NCBI GenBank assembly: GCA_031256615.1
Contig: JAIRQG010000139.1
Location: 1 to 7,365, forward strand
Source: Candidatus Methanoplasma sp.
Lineage (GTDB): Archaea; Thermoplasmatota; Thermoplasmata; Methanomassiliicoccales; Methanomethylophilaceae
DNA: 7,365 nt
Direction of reading: 5' to 3'
Part shown: piece after piece, positions 1 to 5,343 of the stretch
How the letters are laid out: every line of letters starts with the position of its first letter
Numbering within the stretch: the stretch's first letter is position 1
Made by a program: the position numbers and the translations under genes
The notes under the pieces: generated by a model
The model's input: only the letters and a program-made list of their open reading frames with translations
Database searches by the model: none
What the model was told of the DNA's origin: nothing

Positions 1-47
1 ACCATCATCTGGCCATCCCCTTACTCGATTCAACCCGGGGAACCAGA

Positions 48-704
48 TCAGACCTTAACTTTGACCTCGATGCGGTCGCCGTTCCCGACGCCGAGCGATC
101 TCCTCAAATGGTATTGGCAAACTATCTCGATCACATTCTCATAATGCGACCTGTCAGGCATGATGATAGCACATTCGATGCTTTTCACTTTTGCCTTATG
201 TGCAATGGCACGCCCGAAGGATCTGCCGTCCTGAGTGAAACCTTGTATTATCTCCCCCGGCGCGCTGCGTATGACATCAAGTTTGCTGATGTCCTCTCTG
301 TCGATCATGACATTGAGCGTTCCTTCATATGGCCGGAATCCGAGTTTTTCCTCGAATTGCATCATGTATCCTATTTGACACACATAATATCGGCCTTCCC
401 CCATCCCGTCGGATACAACTCCATGAAGAGTGATCTGATCATTGACTTCGAATATCCTTCGGTATTCTCCGTATTCTTGTTTCAGTTCATCAACTCCTTT
501 TTGAGTAAGTTTAATGCGCTGTTTTCTTGCGCCAAGATCCCTTATTATAAGTTTTTCATCAAGGAGTTCAAGAATCCGTTTTGATGCAGATTGCTGGCTC
601 ATTTCTAGGGCGTCACCTAGTTCTCTCGAAGAAAGTACAACGTAATCCTCTATGCCCCCCAGCAGTGCAATTTTTCTCAGTGCGAATGCGTATTTAGAGT
701 CCAC
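48..704 (-). CDS. ribK: HTH-fused CTP-dependent riboflavin kinase (RbkR/RibK type)
   Basis: This 218-residue cytoplasmic protein should phosphorylate riboflavin to FMN using CTP, the archaeal route, and probably also binds DNA. Residues about 5-88 form a winged-helix domain (recognition-helix segment around SQQSASKRILELL, 36-48). Residues about 90-218 are the archaeal riboflavin kinase domain. In it I see the nucleotide-binding loop GMGEGRYYV (100-108) and the segment GFRPYEGTLNV (122-132), whose Thr129 and Asn131 match the Mg-binding pair of the family; the end LGVGNGDRIEVKV is also typical. Archaeal proteins with this fusion are known as RbkR, bifunctional kinase and regulator of riboflavin genes; that role here is inferred from architecture. 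The start is GTG at 704. It lies about 26 bp from the TATA-like TTTAAA and has no convincing Shine-Dalgarno, so a leaderless mRNA is likely. ATG codons on the same strand near positions 3-8 could begin a downstream gene outside the window. Confidence 0.92.
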   Translation of the reverse strand: MDSKYAFALRKIALLGGIEDYVVLSSRELGDALEMSQQSASKRILELLDEKLIIRDLGARKQRIKLTQKGVDELKQEYGEYRRIFEVNDQITLHGVVSDGMGEGRYYVCQIGYMMQFEEKLGFRPYEGTLNVMIDREDISKLDVIRSAPGEIIQGFTQDGRSFGRAIAHKAKVKSIECAIIMPDRSHYENVIEIVCQYHLRRSLGVGNGDRIEVKVKV

Positions 705-727
705 AACCCCAAAAGGAGTAACAAGAA

Positions 728-733
728 TTTAAA
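728..733 (-). promoter_or_regulatory. TATA-like box of the riboflavin kinase gene
   Basis: TTTAAA is centred about 26 bp before the GTG start at 704, the distance expected for archaeal TATA-dependent initiation exactly at the start codon. A second AT-rich element (TATTAAAAA on the minus strand, near 749-757) is a possible alternative. The assignment is by position and composition only. Confidence 0.5.
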
Positions 734-736
734 CAT

Positions 737-750
737 AATCCATTTGGATT
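737..750. promoter_or_regulatory. Inverted repeat at ribK promoter, candidate operator
   Basis: AATCCA-TT-TGGATT is a perfect inverted repeat with 6-bp arms and a 2-bp spacer. It sits directly upstream of the TATA-like box, where TFB and TBP would bind, so a bound protein could block or aid initiation. The obvious candidate ligand is the winged-helix domain of the gene it precedes. That is inference, and I did not match it to a published consensus. Confidence 0.35.
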
Positions 751-763
751 TTTAATATGAAGG

Positions 764-780
764 ATGCCCATTTCGGGCAT
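764..780 (-). terminator. Hairpin after the membrane-protein pair
   Basis: ATGCCC-ATTTC-GGGCAT forms a 6-bp stem with a 5-nt loop. It begins 3 nt beyond the stop codon of the four-helix membrane protein gene. No T-run follows on the minus strand, so it may be a 3'-end structure rather than a true terminator. Confidence 0.35.
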
Positions 781-783
781 GGT

Positions 784-1149
784 TTAGATCCTCATTCTGT
801 TCGTCCAGACTTTAGAGGATGGCGCGGTAAGGCTTAAGATGATCAATGCGCCGATCACCGCAAGTATTGCCCCTGCGTAAAGATCCATCGCCTCGAACAC
901 GAGCAAACAGCCCACAGCGCCTATTGTCAGGAATGTCATGAGCAGCAATACGTTCCATGACCACTGTCCGCCTCTGGCGAATCCTCCTGCCAAAGCGAAG
1001 AACATGACGGCTATGAGCATGTAGGCACCCATCTCTGCCAATGCGCTCTCGTCGATCTCAAAGAAAACAGCCAGACAGACTATGCTGATAATCCCGCCTA
1101 TGAATCCGAGCGCACCGCCGATCTTGACAATTCTGGGCATCGTTTCCAT
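784..1149 (-). CDS. Small four-helix membrane protein, unrecognised
   Basis: I do not recognise this 121-residue protein. It has four hydrophobic stretches, roughly residues 9-30, 38-57, 65-86 and 89-108. Short acidic loops separate some of them (EIDESALAE at 31-39, FEAMD around 85-89), and the tail is basic (KVWTNRMRI). Glycine is frequent in the first helix. There is no signal peptide cleavage pattern and no catalytic motif. The ATG at 1149 is preceded by AGGTG with a 5-nt gap, a good match to the archaeal anti-Shine-Dalgarno, and this decides the start over a second ATG three codons on. It lies 33 bp downstream of the DUF998 gene on the same strand, so the two are probably cotranscribed and may work together in the membrane. 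It is a real gene with fair certainty, but its function is unknown. Confidence 0.7.
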   Translation of the reverse strand: METMPRIVKIGGALGFIGGIISIVCLAVFFEIDESALAEMGAYMLIAVMFFALAGGFARGGQWSWNVLLLMTFLTIGAVGCLLVFEAMDLYAGAILAVIGALIILSLTAPSSKVWTNRMRI

Positions 1150-1182
1150 TTTTGCACCTGCCAGATAATCTTGTTATTCTTA

Positions 1183-1761
1183 TTAACCCTTCCTGCACGA
1201 AAGGACCAGATTCACACTTTCCGCAAGGAACCAAACCATCGCCGCGATTATGCCGTACGCTTCAAGTTCGGCAAGGTCGTAGGCAAAGAGCATGGCAACC
1301 AGAATGAATATCACTACAACGCCGACCCCGGCGAAGACCTTCCTGTCAGCAGCCCAGTTCCCGGCGGTTATTGCTATCATCGACATGAACAGGAACAGCG
1401 CTGCGGACACAGCAATGAACTTGTGCGCAGCATCATCGTCCAATGTGAAAAAGCCGATGAGGACAAGGGCGATTCCGCTGAGGAAAAGGAGAACGCCTCC
1501 TATGATATGTCCCTCATTCTTTCCATTTAGCGCGCGCCCGATGCCGAATACTGCCATAAGCAGGCCTGCGGCCCAGCAGCAGCCGTAGTTGAAATAGAGT
1601 CGGGCATCAGTATCCGAGACACCGAATTCAGACAGCGTATTGACACCGAACTGCCAAGCTGTGTCGATAGCGTCTGCGCACATCCAAGCTATAATGAACA
1701 CCGCAACGCCGAGCATTCCCGCCCAGGCGAATGCGACATTGTGGTTTTTAGAGTCTGTCAT
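1183..1761 (-). CDS. DUF998 family six-helix membrane protein
   Basis: This 192-residue integral membrane protein has six predicted helices, at about 10-30, 55-78, 84-106, 111-134, 140-162 and 166-188. After the first helix comes NTLSEFGVS (41-49), then FNYGCCWAAGLL (57-68), GIALVLIGFF (96-105) and a histidine opening helix 4 (His113). This layout, with the NTLS-x-x-G loop, is typical of the DUF998 family, whose biochemical role is not established. The ATG at 1761 lies about 27 bp from the TATA-like TATAATTA, so the mRNA is probably leaderless. It is the first gene of a leftward two-gene unit with the four-helix membrane protein. The family call rests on remembered pattern and topology, not on a profile search. 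Confidence 0.75.
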   Translation of the reverse strand: MTDSKNHNVAFAWAGMLGVAVFIIAWMCADAIDTAWQFGVNTLSEFGVSDTDARLYFNYGCCWAAGLLMAVFGIGRALNGKNEGHIIGGVLLFLSGIALVLIGFFTLDDDAAHKFIAVSAALFLFMSMIAITAGNWAADRKVFAGVGVVVIFILVAMLFAYDLAELEAYGIIAAMVWFLAESVNLVLSCRKG

Positions 1762-1784
1762 AACTCCCGAACATGCTTATTGTC

Positions 1785-1792
1785 TAATTATA
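1785..1792 (-). promoter_or_regulatory. TATA-like box of the DUF998 gene
   Basis: TATAATTA on the minus strand is centred about 27 bp before the ATG at 1761, consistent with initiation at or within a few bases of the start codon. Confidence 0.55.
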
Positions 1793-1823
1793 CTTACGCA
1801 GAGCAGCAGAAAAATACGGCGCT

Positions 1824-1852
1824 AAAAAAAAAGCCACGGGCAGGCAGGCCCG
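1824..1852 (-). terminator. Hairpin plus T9, minus strand, in divergent spacer
   Basis: Read on the minus strand, a 5-bp GC stem (arms at 1837-1841 and 1848-1852, 6-nt loop) is followed after 4 nt by nine T residues. It looks like an intrinsic terminator. No minus-strand gene lies immediately upstream, so it may only insulate the DUF998 promoter from antisense transcription of the GPN gene. The A-run and GC patch could also be chance. Confidence 0.25.
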
Positions 1853-1867
1853 GTCAGCGAAAAAGCA

Positions 1868-1875
1868 TTATTAAT
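1868..1875 (+). promoter_or_regulatory. TATA-like box of the GPN GTPase gene
   Basis: TTATTAAT is centred about 31 bp before the ATG at 1903, giving an expected transcript start 3-6 nt before the gene. No Shine-Dalgarno is visible. Confidence 0.45.
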
Positions 1876-1902
1876 GTATCAGCAGAATATAATGGCGGTC
1901 TT

Positions 1903-2667
1903 ATGAGAAATATCTATTTTGTCGGCACAGCGGGGAGCGGCAAGAGCACTCTGGTAAAGGCGTTCAAGCAGTGGCTTGATGAGAACGGGGTCGACGCAAT
2001 AACCATAAATCTGGATCCAGGAGCCGACAGGCTTGCCTACAGCGCAGATATAGACATCAGAGAATGGATATCTCTCGGAGAGGTGATGGAAGAATTCTCT
2101 CTCGGACCCAACGGCGCGCAGGTCGTCGCCGCAGATCTCATGGCAATGAATATCCACAAACTGACATCGATCCTGAGCGAATACAGGACAAAATATGTTC
2201 TTATCGACACCCCCGGACAGCTTGAGCTTTTCGCATTCAGGGAGTCCTCCAACATGATAGTCAATGCGCTGGGCAGCGACAGATCGATGATCGCCTACCT
2301 TTCCGACCCGATGCTCTGCAAAAGGCCGAACGGGTTCGTATCCTCGATGATGCTCTCCGCACTCGTGCAGTTCAGGCTGCAGCTTCCGATGATAAATCTG
2401 CTCTCAAAGGCCGACACTCTGTCGGAGGAGGAGAGCGAGAGGATGATGGGCTGGTTCGAGAACCCGGACTCTCTCTACGGGGACTTCCTGGATGAGGACT
2501 CCAACCCGCAGACGGTGGTAGGGCTGGAACTTTTCAAGGCACTTGAGAGCACAGGAGTGTTCGGAAAGATAAGCGGAGTATCCGCTGAAGAAGAAACAGG
2601 ATTGGAAGAGATATACGCATCCGCCCAGCTTGCTTTCTTCGGCGGAGAGGATGCGGAAAGAGACTAA
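1903..2667 (+). CDS. GPN-loop GTPase (XAB1/Gpn1-like ATP/GTP-binding protein)
   Basis: This 254-residue cytoplasmic GTPase belongs to the archaeal GPN family. Visible motifs in order are the P-loop GTAGSGKST (8-16), NLDPGADRL (36-44), the diagnostic Gly-Pro-Asn triplet (68-70) whose loop acts across the dimer, G3 DTPGQ (102-106), G4 SKAD (168-171), and a G5-like SAE near 227-229. Archaeal members form GTP-dependent homodimers. Eukaryotic relatives (Gpn1-3) help assemble and import RNA polymerase II, and the archaeal role is less clear. The open frame extends upstream to 1741, but that stretch overlaps the divergent DUF998 gene and its promoter and is low-complexity. The ATG at 1903 gives the usual N-terminus right before the P-loop and fits the TATA position. 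The gene runs tail-to-tail into PAN with a 6-bp gap, so its mRNA 3' end must lie inside the PAN gene. Confidence 0.93.
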   Translation: MRNIYFVGTAGSGKSTLVKAFKQWLDENGVDAITINLDPGADRLAYSADIDIREWISLGEVMEEFSLGPNGAQVVAADLMAMNIHKLTSILSEYRTKYVLIDTPGQLELFAFRESSNMIVNALGSDRSMIAYLSDPMLCKRPNGFVSSMMLSALVQFRLQLPMINLLSKADTLSEEESERMMGWFENPDSLYGDFLDEDSNPQTVVGLELFKALESTGVFGKISGVSAEEETGLEEIYASAQLAFFGGEDAERD

Positions 2668-2673
2668 AGGTGT

Positions 2674-3909
2674 TTATCCGAACATATAGGCCGGAACGCT
2701 CTTCACTTTGTTCCTTCCGGCCTCCATGACCTTTTCCTTTGCCGCAAAGAAGTCCCGCTCCGTGACGGTATCCCTGCCGTCGCGTATTGCGAGCATTCCG
2801 GCTTCGGTGCAGATGCTTTTTATCTCTGCTCCGGAGGCGGTATCGGTCATCTCGGCCAGTTTTCTCGGCCTGATTGTATTGTCAATGTTCATGCGGGACA
2901 TGTGGATCTCGAAGATCTGCACCCTCCCTTCCACGTCCGGCAGGCCGATCTCAATGATACGGTCAAACCTTCCAGGCCTGAGAAGCGCATCGTCCAAGAT
3001 ATCCGGTCTGTTGGTCGCGCCGATTATCTTCACGTCGCTTGTGGGCGTGAATCCGTCAAGCTCGGCCAGCAGCTGCATCAGCGTCCTCTGCACCTCTCTG
3101 TCTCCGGAAGTGGCGACATCCATCCTCTTTGCGCCCACGGAGTCCAGTTCGTCTATGAATATTATGCTCGGGGCCTTCTCCCTGGCGAGATCGAACAGCT
3201 CACGGACAAGTCTGGCACCTTCTCCGATGTACTTCTGAACGAGTTCGGAGCCCACGAATCTTATGAACGTAGCGTTCGTGGCGTTTGCGACTGCCTTTGC
3301 CATGAGCGTCTTGCCCGTTCCCGGGGGACCGACCAGCAGCACACCCTTTGGAGGTTCGATACCCACCTTGGCGTACAGCTCAGGTCTGAGCAGCGGATCT
3401 TCGACCGCCTCGCGCAGTTCCAACATCTGTTTGCTGAGGCCGCCGATATCCTTGTATGCGATATCCGGTTTTTCCAGTATCTCCGCTCCTGTGACAACGG
3501 GGTCCAGCGGCAGAGGCAGTACATTCATCACCGCGAGCGTCTGTTTGTTCAAAGACACTCTGGCACCGGGCGTAAGGTCTTTCGGAGGTATGTACTCCGA
3601 TACGGAAACGATGAAATCGGGACCTGTAGAGCTTTTGACAACGACGCGGTTGTCCGGGAGGACATCGCGCAGTGAGCCCACGATCAGAGGGGGGCTTTTA
3701 AGCCGCTCAAGTTCTGCCCTGATCCTGCTGTGATCCTTTTGCAATCTGAATAGTTCTCCTTCAGAGTAACGTTTATCGTTCTCTGCGGTCTGAAGGTCCT
3801 CCATAAGCCTGACGTTCCTCTCCTCAAGCGTGATTATCTTTGCCTTCAGTTCTTCTACTAGTGTTTTGTCGATGTTTCCCCTTGGTCCTTCTGTAAGAGT
3901 CTCATCCAT
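2674..3909 (-). CDS. pan: Proteasome-activating nucleotidase PAN (AAA+ ATPase)
   Basis: This protein is the hexameric ATPase that unfolds substrates and feeds them to the archaeal 20S proteasome. It has 411 residues, close to family size. Residues about 14-72 form the N-terminal coiled coil, ended by Pro73-Pro74, the position of the kink-forming proline in PAN. An OB-type domain follows (about 75-140), then the AAA+ module (about 150-390). I see Walker A GPPGTGKT (194-201), Walker B IIFIDELD (249-256, with ELD where EID is also common), pore loop Tyr-Ile-Gly (227-229), sensor-1 Asn300, arginine-finger segment RPGRFDR (311-317) and sensor-2 region ASGAEI (358-363). The C-terminus is Met-Phe-Gly, a phenylalanine form of the HbYX tail that opens the 20S gate. 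The ATG at 3909 follows an in-frame stop at 3928-3930. Its TATA-like box implies a leader of about 15 nt with a weak Shine-Dalgarno. It is divergent from MBF1. Confidence 0.96.
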   Translation of the reverse strand: MDETLTEGPRGNIDKTLVEELKAKIITLEERNVRLMEDLQTAENDKRYSEGELFRLQKDHSRIRAELERLKSPPLIVGSLRDVLPDNRVVVKSSTGPDFIVSVSEYIPPKDLTPGARVSLNKQTLAVMNVLPLPLDPVVTGAEILEKPDIAYKDIGGLSKQMLELREAVEDPLLRPELYAKVGIEPPKGVLLVGPPGTGKTLMAKAVANATNATFIRFVGSELVQKYIGEGARLVRELFDLAREKAPSIIFIDELDSVGAKRMDVATSGDREVQRTLMQLLAELDGFTPTSDVKIIGATNRPDILDDALLRPGRFDRIIEIGLPDVEGRVQIFEIHMSRMNIDNTIRPRKLAEMTDTASGAEIKSICTEAGMLAIRDGRDTVTERDFFAAKEKVMEAGRNKVKSVPAYMFG

Positions 3910-3945
3910 TAAGCTACCACAATTAGGTCACATGCGTTCCATATG

Positions 3946-3953
3946 TTTATTAT
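3946..3953 (-). promoter_or_regulatory. TATA-like box of pan
   Basis: ATAATAAA on the minus strand, preceded by a purine-rich stretch (GGGAAAA) that could serve as a BRE. It is centred about 40 bp before the pan ATG, so a leader of roughly 15 nt is expected, unlike most genes here. Confidence 0.45.
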
Positions 3954-3974
3954 TTTTCCCGCGCCCACCATCAA

Positions 3975-3982
3975 CTTAATAT
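3975..3982 (+). promoter_or_regulatory. TATA-like box of the MBF1 gene
   Basis: CTTAATAT is centred about 27 bp before the ATG at 4006, consistent with a leaderless mRNA. It lies only about 22 bp from the pan box on the opposite strand, so binding at one promoter may affect the other. Confidence 0.5.
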
Positions 3983-4005
3983 CTGCCACATCAATCACGT
4001 AATCG

Positions 4006-4500
4006 ATGATCTGTGAAATGTGTGGGAAGGACGTTCCCATTACGAAACCAATGCTGGTCGAAGGCAGCAAATTGAATCTCTGTCCGAACTGTGCCAGATT
4101 TGGAGATGAGTACAAAGGGGCGAACACCCCGACTCAAGGTTCTCCGGTCCCGAAGTCGGTGATAGAGGACAGGCTCCAGAGGAGAGAGAGGAGGATGCAG
4201 ACAAGAGATATCTACTCCGTGTCCTCAAGGGAGCTGATAGGCGACTACGGAGCAGTGATAAGAAGTGCCAGGGAAGCGAAGGGGCTTGATCAGGAAGAAT
4301 TCGCGAAGTCGATATTTGAGAGGAAGGGCACCATTGCAAGGTTAGAGGCGAACGATCTTGTTCCTGATGACAAGCTGATCAACAAGCTTGAGAAGGCACT
4401 CGAGATATGCCTGAAAGAAGAGGTACAGTCCGGAGGTCAGATAGGCGGCGGCAAAAAGGCTGAGGGCATGACCCTGAGCAACTTCATTAAAAAGGAATGA
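4006..4500 (+). CDS. Archaeal multiprotein bridging factor 1 (MBF1)
   Basis: This 164-residue transcription coactivator homologue has the archaeal MBF1 layout. An N-terminal zinc ribbon carries Cys3 and Cys6 plus Cys26 and Cys29 (CEMC and CPNC). A charged linker follows (about 48-75, rich in Arg and Glu), then an XRE/Cro-type helix-turn-helix (about 78-137). Its helices are visible in YGAVIRSAREAKGLDQEEFA, then IARLEANDLVPDDKLINKLE. The tail is glycine-rich, then basic. In eukaryotes MBF1 bridges activators and TBP. Archaeal MBF1 has been linked to ribosomes or translation, so its exact role is open. The ATG at 4006 fits the TATA spacing and places the first cysteine at residue 3, as usual. 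The gene is divergent from pan. Its TGA stop abuts the opposing stop of the DUF2240 gene with no base between. Confidence 0.92.
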   Translation: MICEMCGKDVPITKPMLVEGSKLNLCPNCARFGDEYKGANTPTQGSPVPKSVIEDRLQRRERRMQTRDIYSVSSRELIGDYGAVIRSAREAKGLDQEEFAKSIFERKGTIARLEANDLVPDDKLINKLEKALEICLKEEVQSGGQIGGGKKAEGMTLSNFIKKE

Positions 4501-5004
4501 TCATCGGAGGACGGAGGAGCGCACGCTGTCAAAGAAGGGCGCGACATCTGCACCTCTTTCTTTCAGAATGATCATTGCGGCCACTTCCATATTGACATCC
4601 ATCTTTTTACTGATCTTATTGCATTCAGAGACGAATGCCCCTTTTTCCATACCAGACTTCAACGCTTCTCCTATGAGCAGGGACAGCAGGTTGGAGGAAC
4701 CGTCGCTTTTCTTGGTGGCGGGCGGCTCCGGCGTGTCATCCCTCAGTCTTTTGATGAGCCCCTCCGACGGCCTGTATGCGACCGGCACATCTACTATGGA
4801 AGTATCTATAAGCGGTTTGAGAAGATCGCCTGTTTTTGACATAAGCCCCTTTTTGATGAGAACCTTCATCAGCGCATCCGCGTCCTTGATGGGCATCCAT
4901 CTGAGATCAAGAGATACATACATCGTGAACTCTTTGGCAGTGAGGACGTCCTTTCCCTTGTTAAGGAACAGCGCGGCCAAGCAAATATTCAACTCATCGG
5001 GCAT
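4501..5004 (-). CDS. DUF2240 family protein
   Basis: This 167-residue soluble protein resembles the archaea-restricted DUF2240 family, of unknown function. The N-terminal half (about 1-60) looks like a winged-helix fold: GKDVLTAKEFTMYVSLDLRW, then a helix ending in LIKKGLM, then a short beta segment. A VPVAYRPSEGLIKRL stretch follows, then a low-complexity Pro/Ser linker (about 89-105) and a helical C-terminal part (about 106-167) rich in Lys, Glu and Met. I chose ATG at 5004 over a TTG four codons earlier at 5016. The TATA-like TATTTTTA lies 28 bp from the ATG but only 16 bp from the TTG, too close for the TTG to be transcribed. No Shine-Dalgarno is visible. It is divergent from rpoK. Family assignment is from remembered pattern, so moderately sure. 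Confidence 0.75.
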   Translation of the reverse strand: MPDELNICLAALFLNKGKDVLTAKEFTMYVSLDLRWMPIKDADALMKVLIKKGLMSKTGDLLKPLIDTSIVDVPVAYRPSEGLIKRLRDDTPEPPATKKSDGSSNLLSLLIGEALKSGMEKGAFVSECNKISKKMDVNMEVAAMIILKERGADVAPFFDSVRSSVLR

Positions 5005-5028
5005 GGTATGCGTCAATCACGGTCGGTG

Positions 5029-5036
5029 TAAAAATA
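5029..5036 (-). promoter_or_regulatory. TATA-like box of the DUF2240 gene
   Basis: TATTTTTA on the minus strand is centred about 28 bp before the ATG at 5004. This spacing supports that start over the upstream TTG. Confidence 0.45.
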
Positions 5037-5045
5037 CGTTACCAT

Positions 5046-5071
5046 TGCGCGCGCGTTATATGTGTACATAC
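5046..5071. other. Alternating purine-pyrimidine tract with inverted repeat
   Basis: Bases 5046-5056 (TGCGCGCGCGT) and 5057-5071 alternate pyrimidine and purine with a single phase break between them. The second half contains TATGT-GT-ACATA (5059-5070), an inverted repeat with 5-bp arms. The tract lies between the divergent promoters of DUF2240 and rpoK. Such tracts can adopt Z-DNA under negative supercoiling. Any regulatory role is inference. Confidence 0.5.
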
Positions 5072-5112
5072 TAACAGATAAAAATAATAGGAACGCCGAT
5101 TCCTCAGAAAGA

Positions 5113-5120
5113 TTTATAAT
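5113..5120 (+). promoter_or_regulatory. TATA box of the rpoK-rpsB operon
   Basis: TTTATAAT is a strong archaeal TATA match, centred about 31 bp before the ATG at 5148. A second AT-rich element (about 5079-5088, ATAAAAATAA) could drive an alternative, longer transcript. Confidence 0.6.
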
Positions 5121-5147
5121 GGGCATCATAATAACATGGCATCCTGT

Positions 5148-5330
5148 ATGGTGAACGAAATGATGTACACTAGGTTTGAGAAAGCAAGGATCATAGGTGC
5201 GAGGGCGCTTCAGATATCGTACGGCGCTCCGGTCCTCATAGATTATCCCGAAGACATGCTGGACCCTATAGACATCTCCATGCTTGAGTATGAGAAGGAC
5301 TTCATACCCATCACAGTAGTCAGGAATTAA
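5148..5330 (+). CDS. rpoK: DNA-directed RNA polymerase subunit K (Rpo6, Rpb6-like)
   Basis: This 60-residue protein is the archaeal counterpart of eukaryotic Rpb6 and bacterial omega, which help assemble and stabilise RNA polymerase. The conserved block [20 protein letters not shown] spans residues 8-27, and the [12 protein letters not shown] and IPITVVR segments close the small fold. Length is usual for the archaeal subunit. An in-frame ATG at 5136 would add four residues, but it lies only about 20 bp from the TATA centre, likely upstream of the transcript start. The ATG at 5148 is therefore preferred; ATGs at 5160 and 5163 are also possible. It is the first gene of an operon with rpsB, 13 bp away. 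In many euryarchaea rpoN precedes rpoK and enolase follows it; neither is present here. Confidence 0.95.
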   Translation: MVNEMMYTRFEKARIIGARALQISYGAPVLIDYPEDMLDPIDISMLEYEKDFIPITVVRN

Positions 5331-5343
5331 CCGAGGAATCATA

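Noticed and set aside
108..584. 158-codon open frame opposite the riboflavin kinase gene
   Set aside because: It is antisense to a conserved enzyme, with no recognisable motif and no promoter or Shine-Dalgarno.
1171..1588. Plus-strand open frames opposite the DUF998 gene
   Set aside because: They are antisense to a protein with clear transmembrane periodicity, and have no start signals or recognisable motifs.
1839..1849. GGCAGGCAGG short repeat
   Set aside because: Only two 4-bp units; too short to be a tandem repeat array or CRISPR element.
1741..1902. N-terminal extension of the GPN frame to 1741
   Set aside because: It overlaps the divergent DUF998 gene and its promoter, is Lys/Arg-rich low-complexity sequence, and lies upstream of the TATA-like box that fits the ATG at 1903.
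2902..3675. Long open frame on the plus strand (257 codons) opposite pan
   Set aside because: It lies entirely antisense to a confident PAN gene, has no family resemblance, and its His/Arg/Gln-rich composition is what reverse-complement reading of the PAN codons gives.
5005..5016. TTG start of the DUF2240 gene at 5016
   Set aside because: It lies only about 16 bp from the TATA-like box and would probably not be transcribed; the ATG at 5004 has normal spacing.
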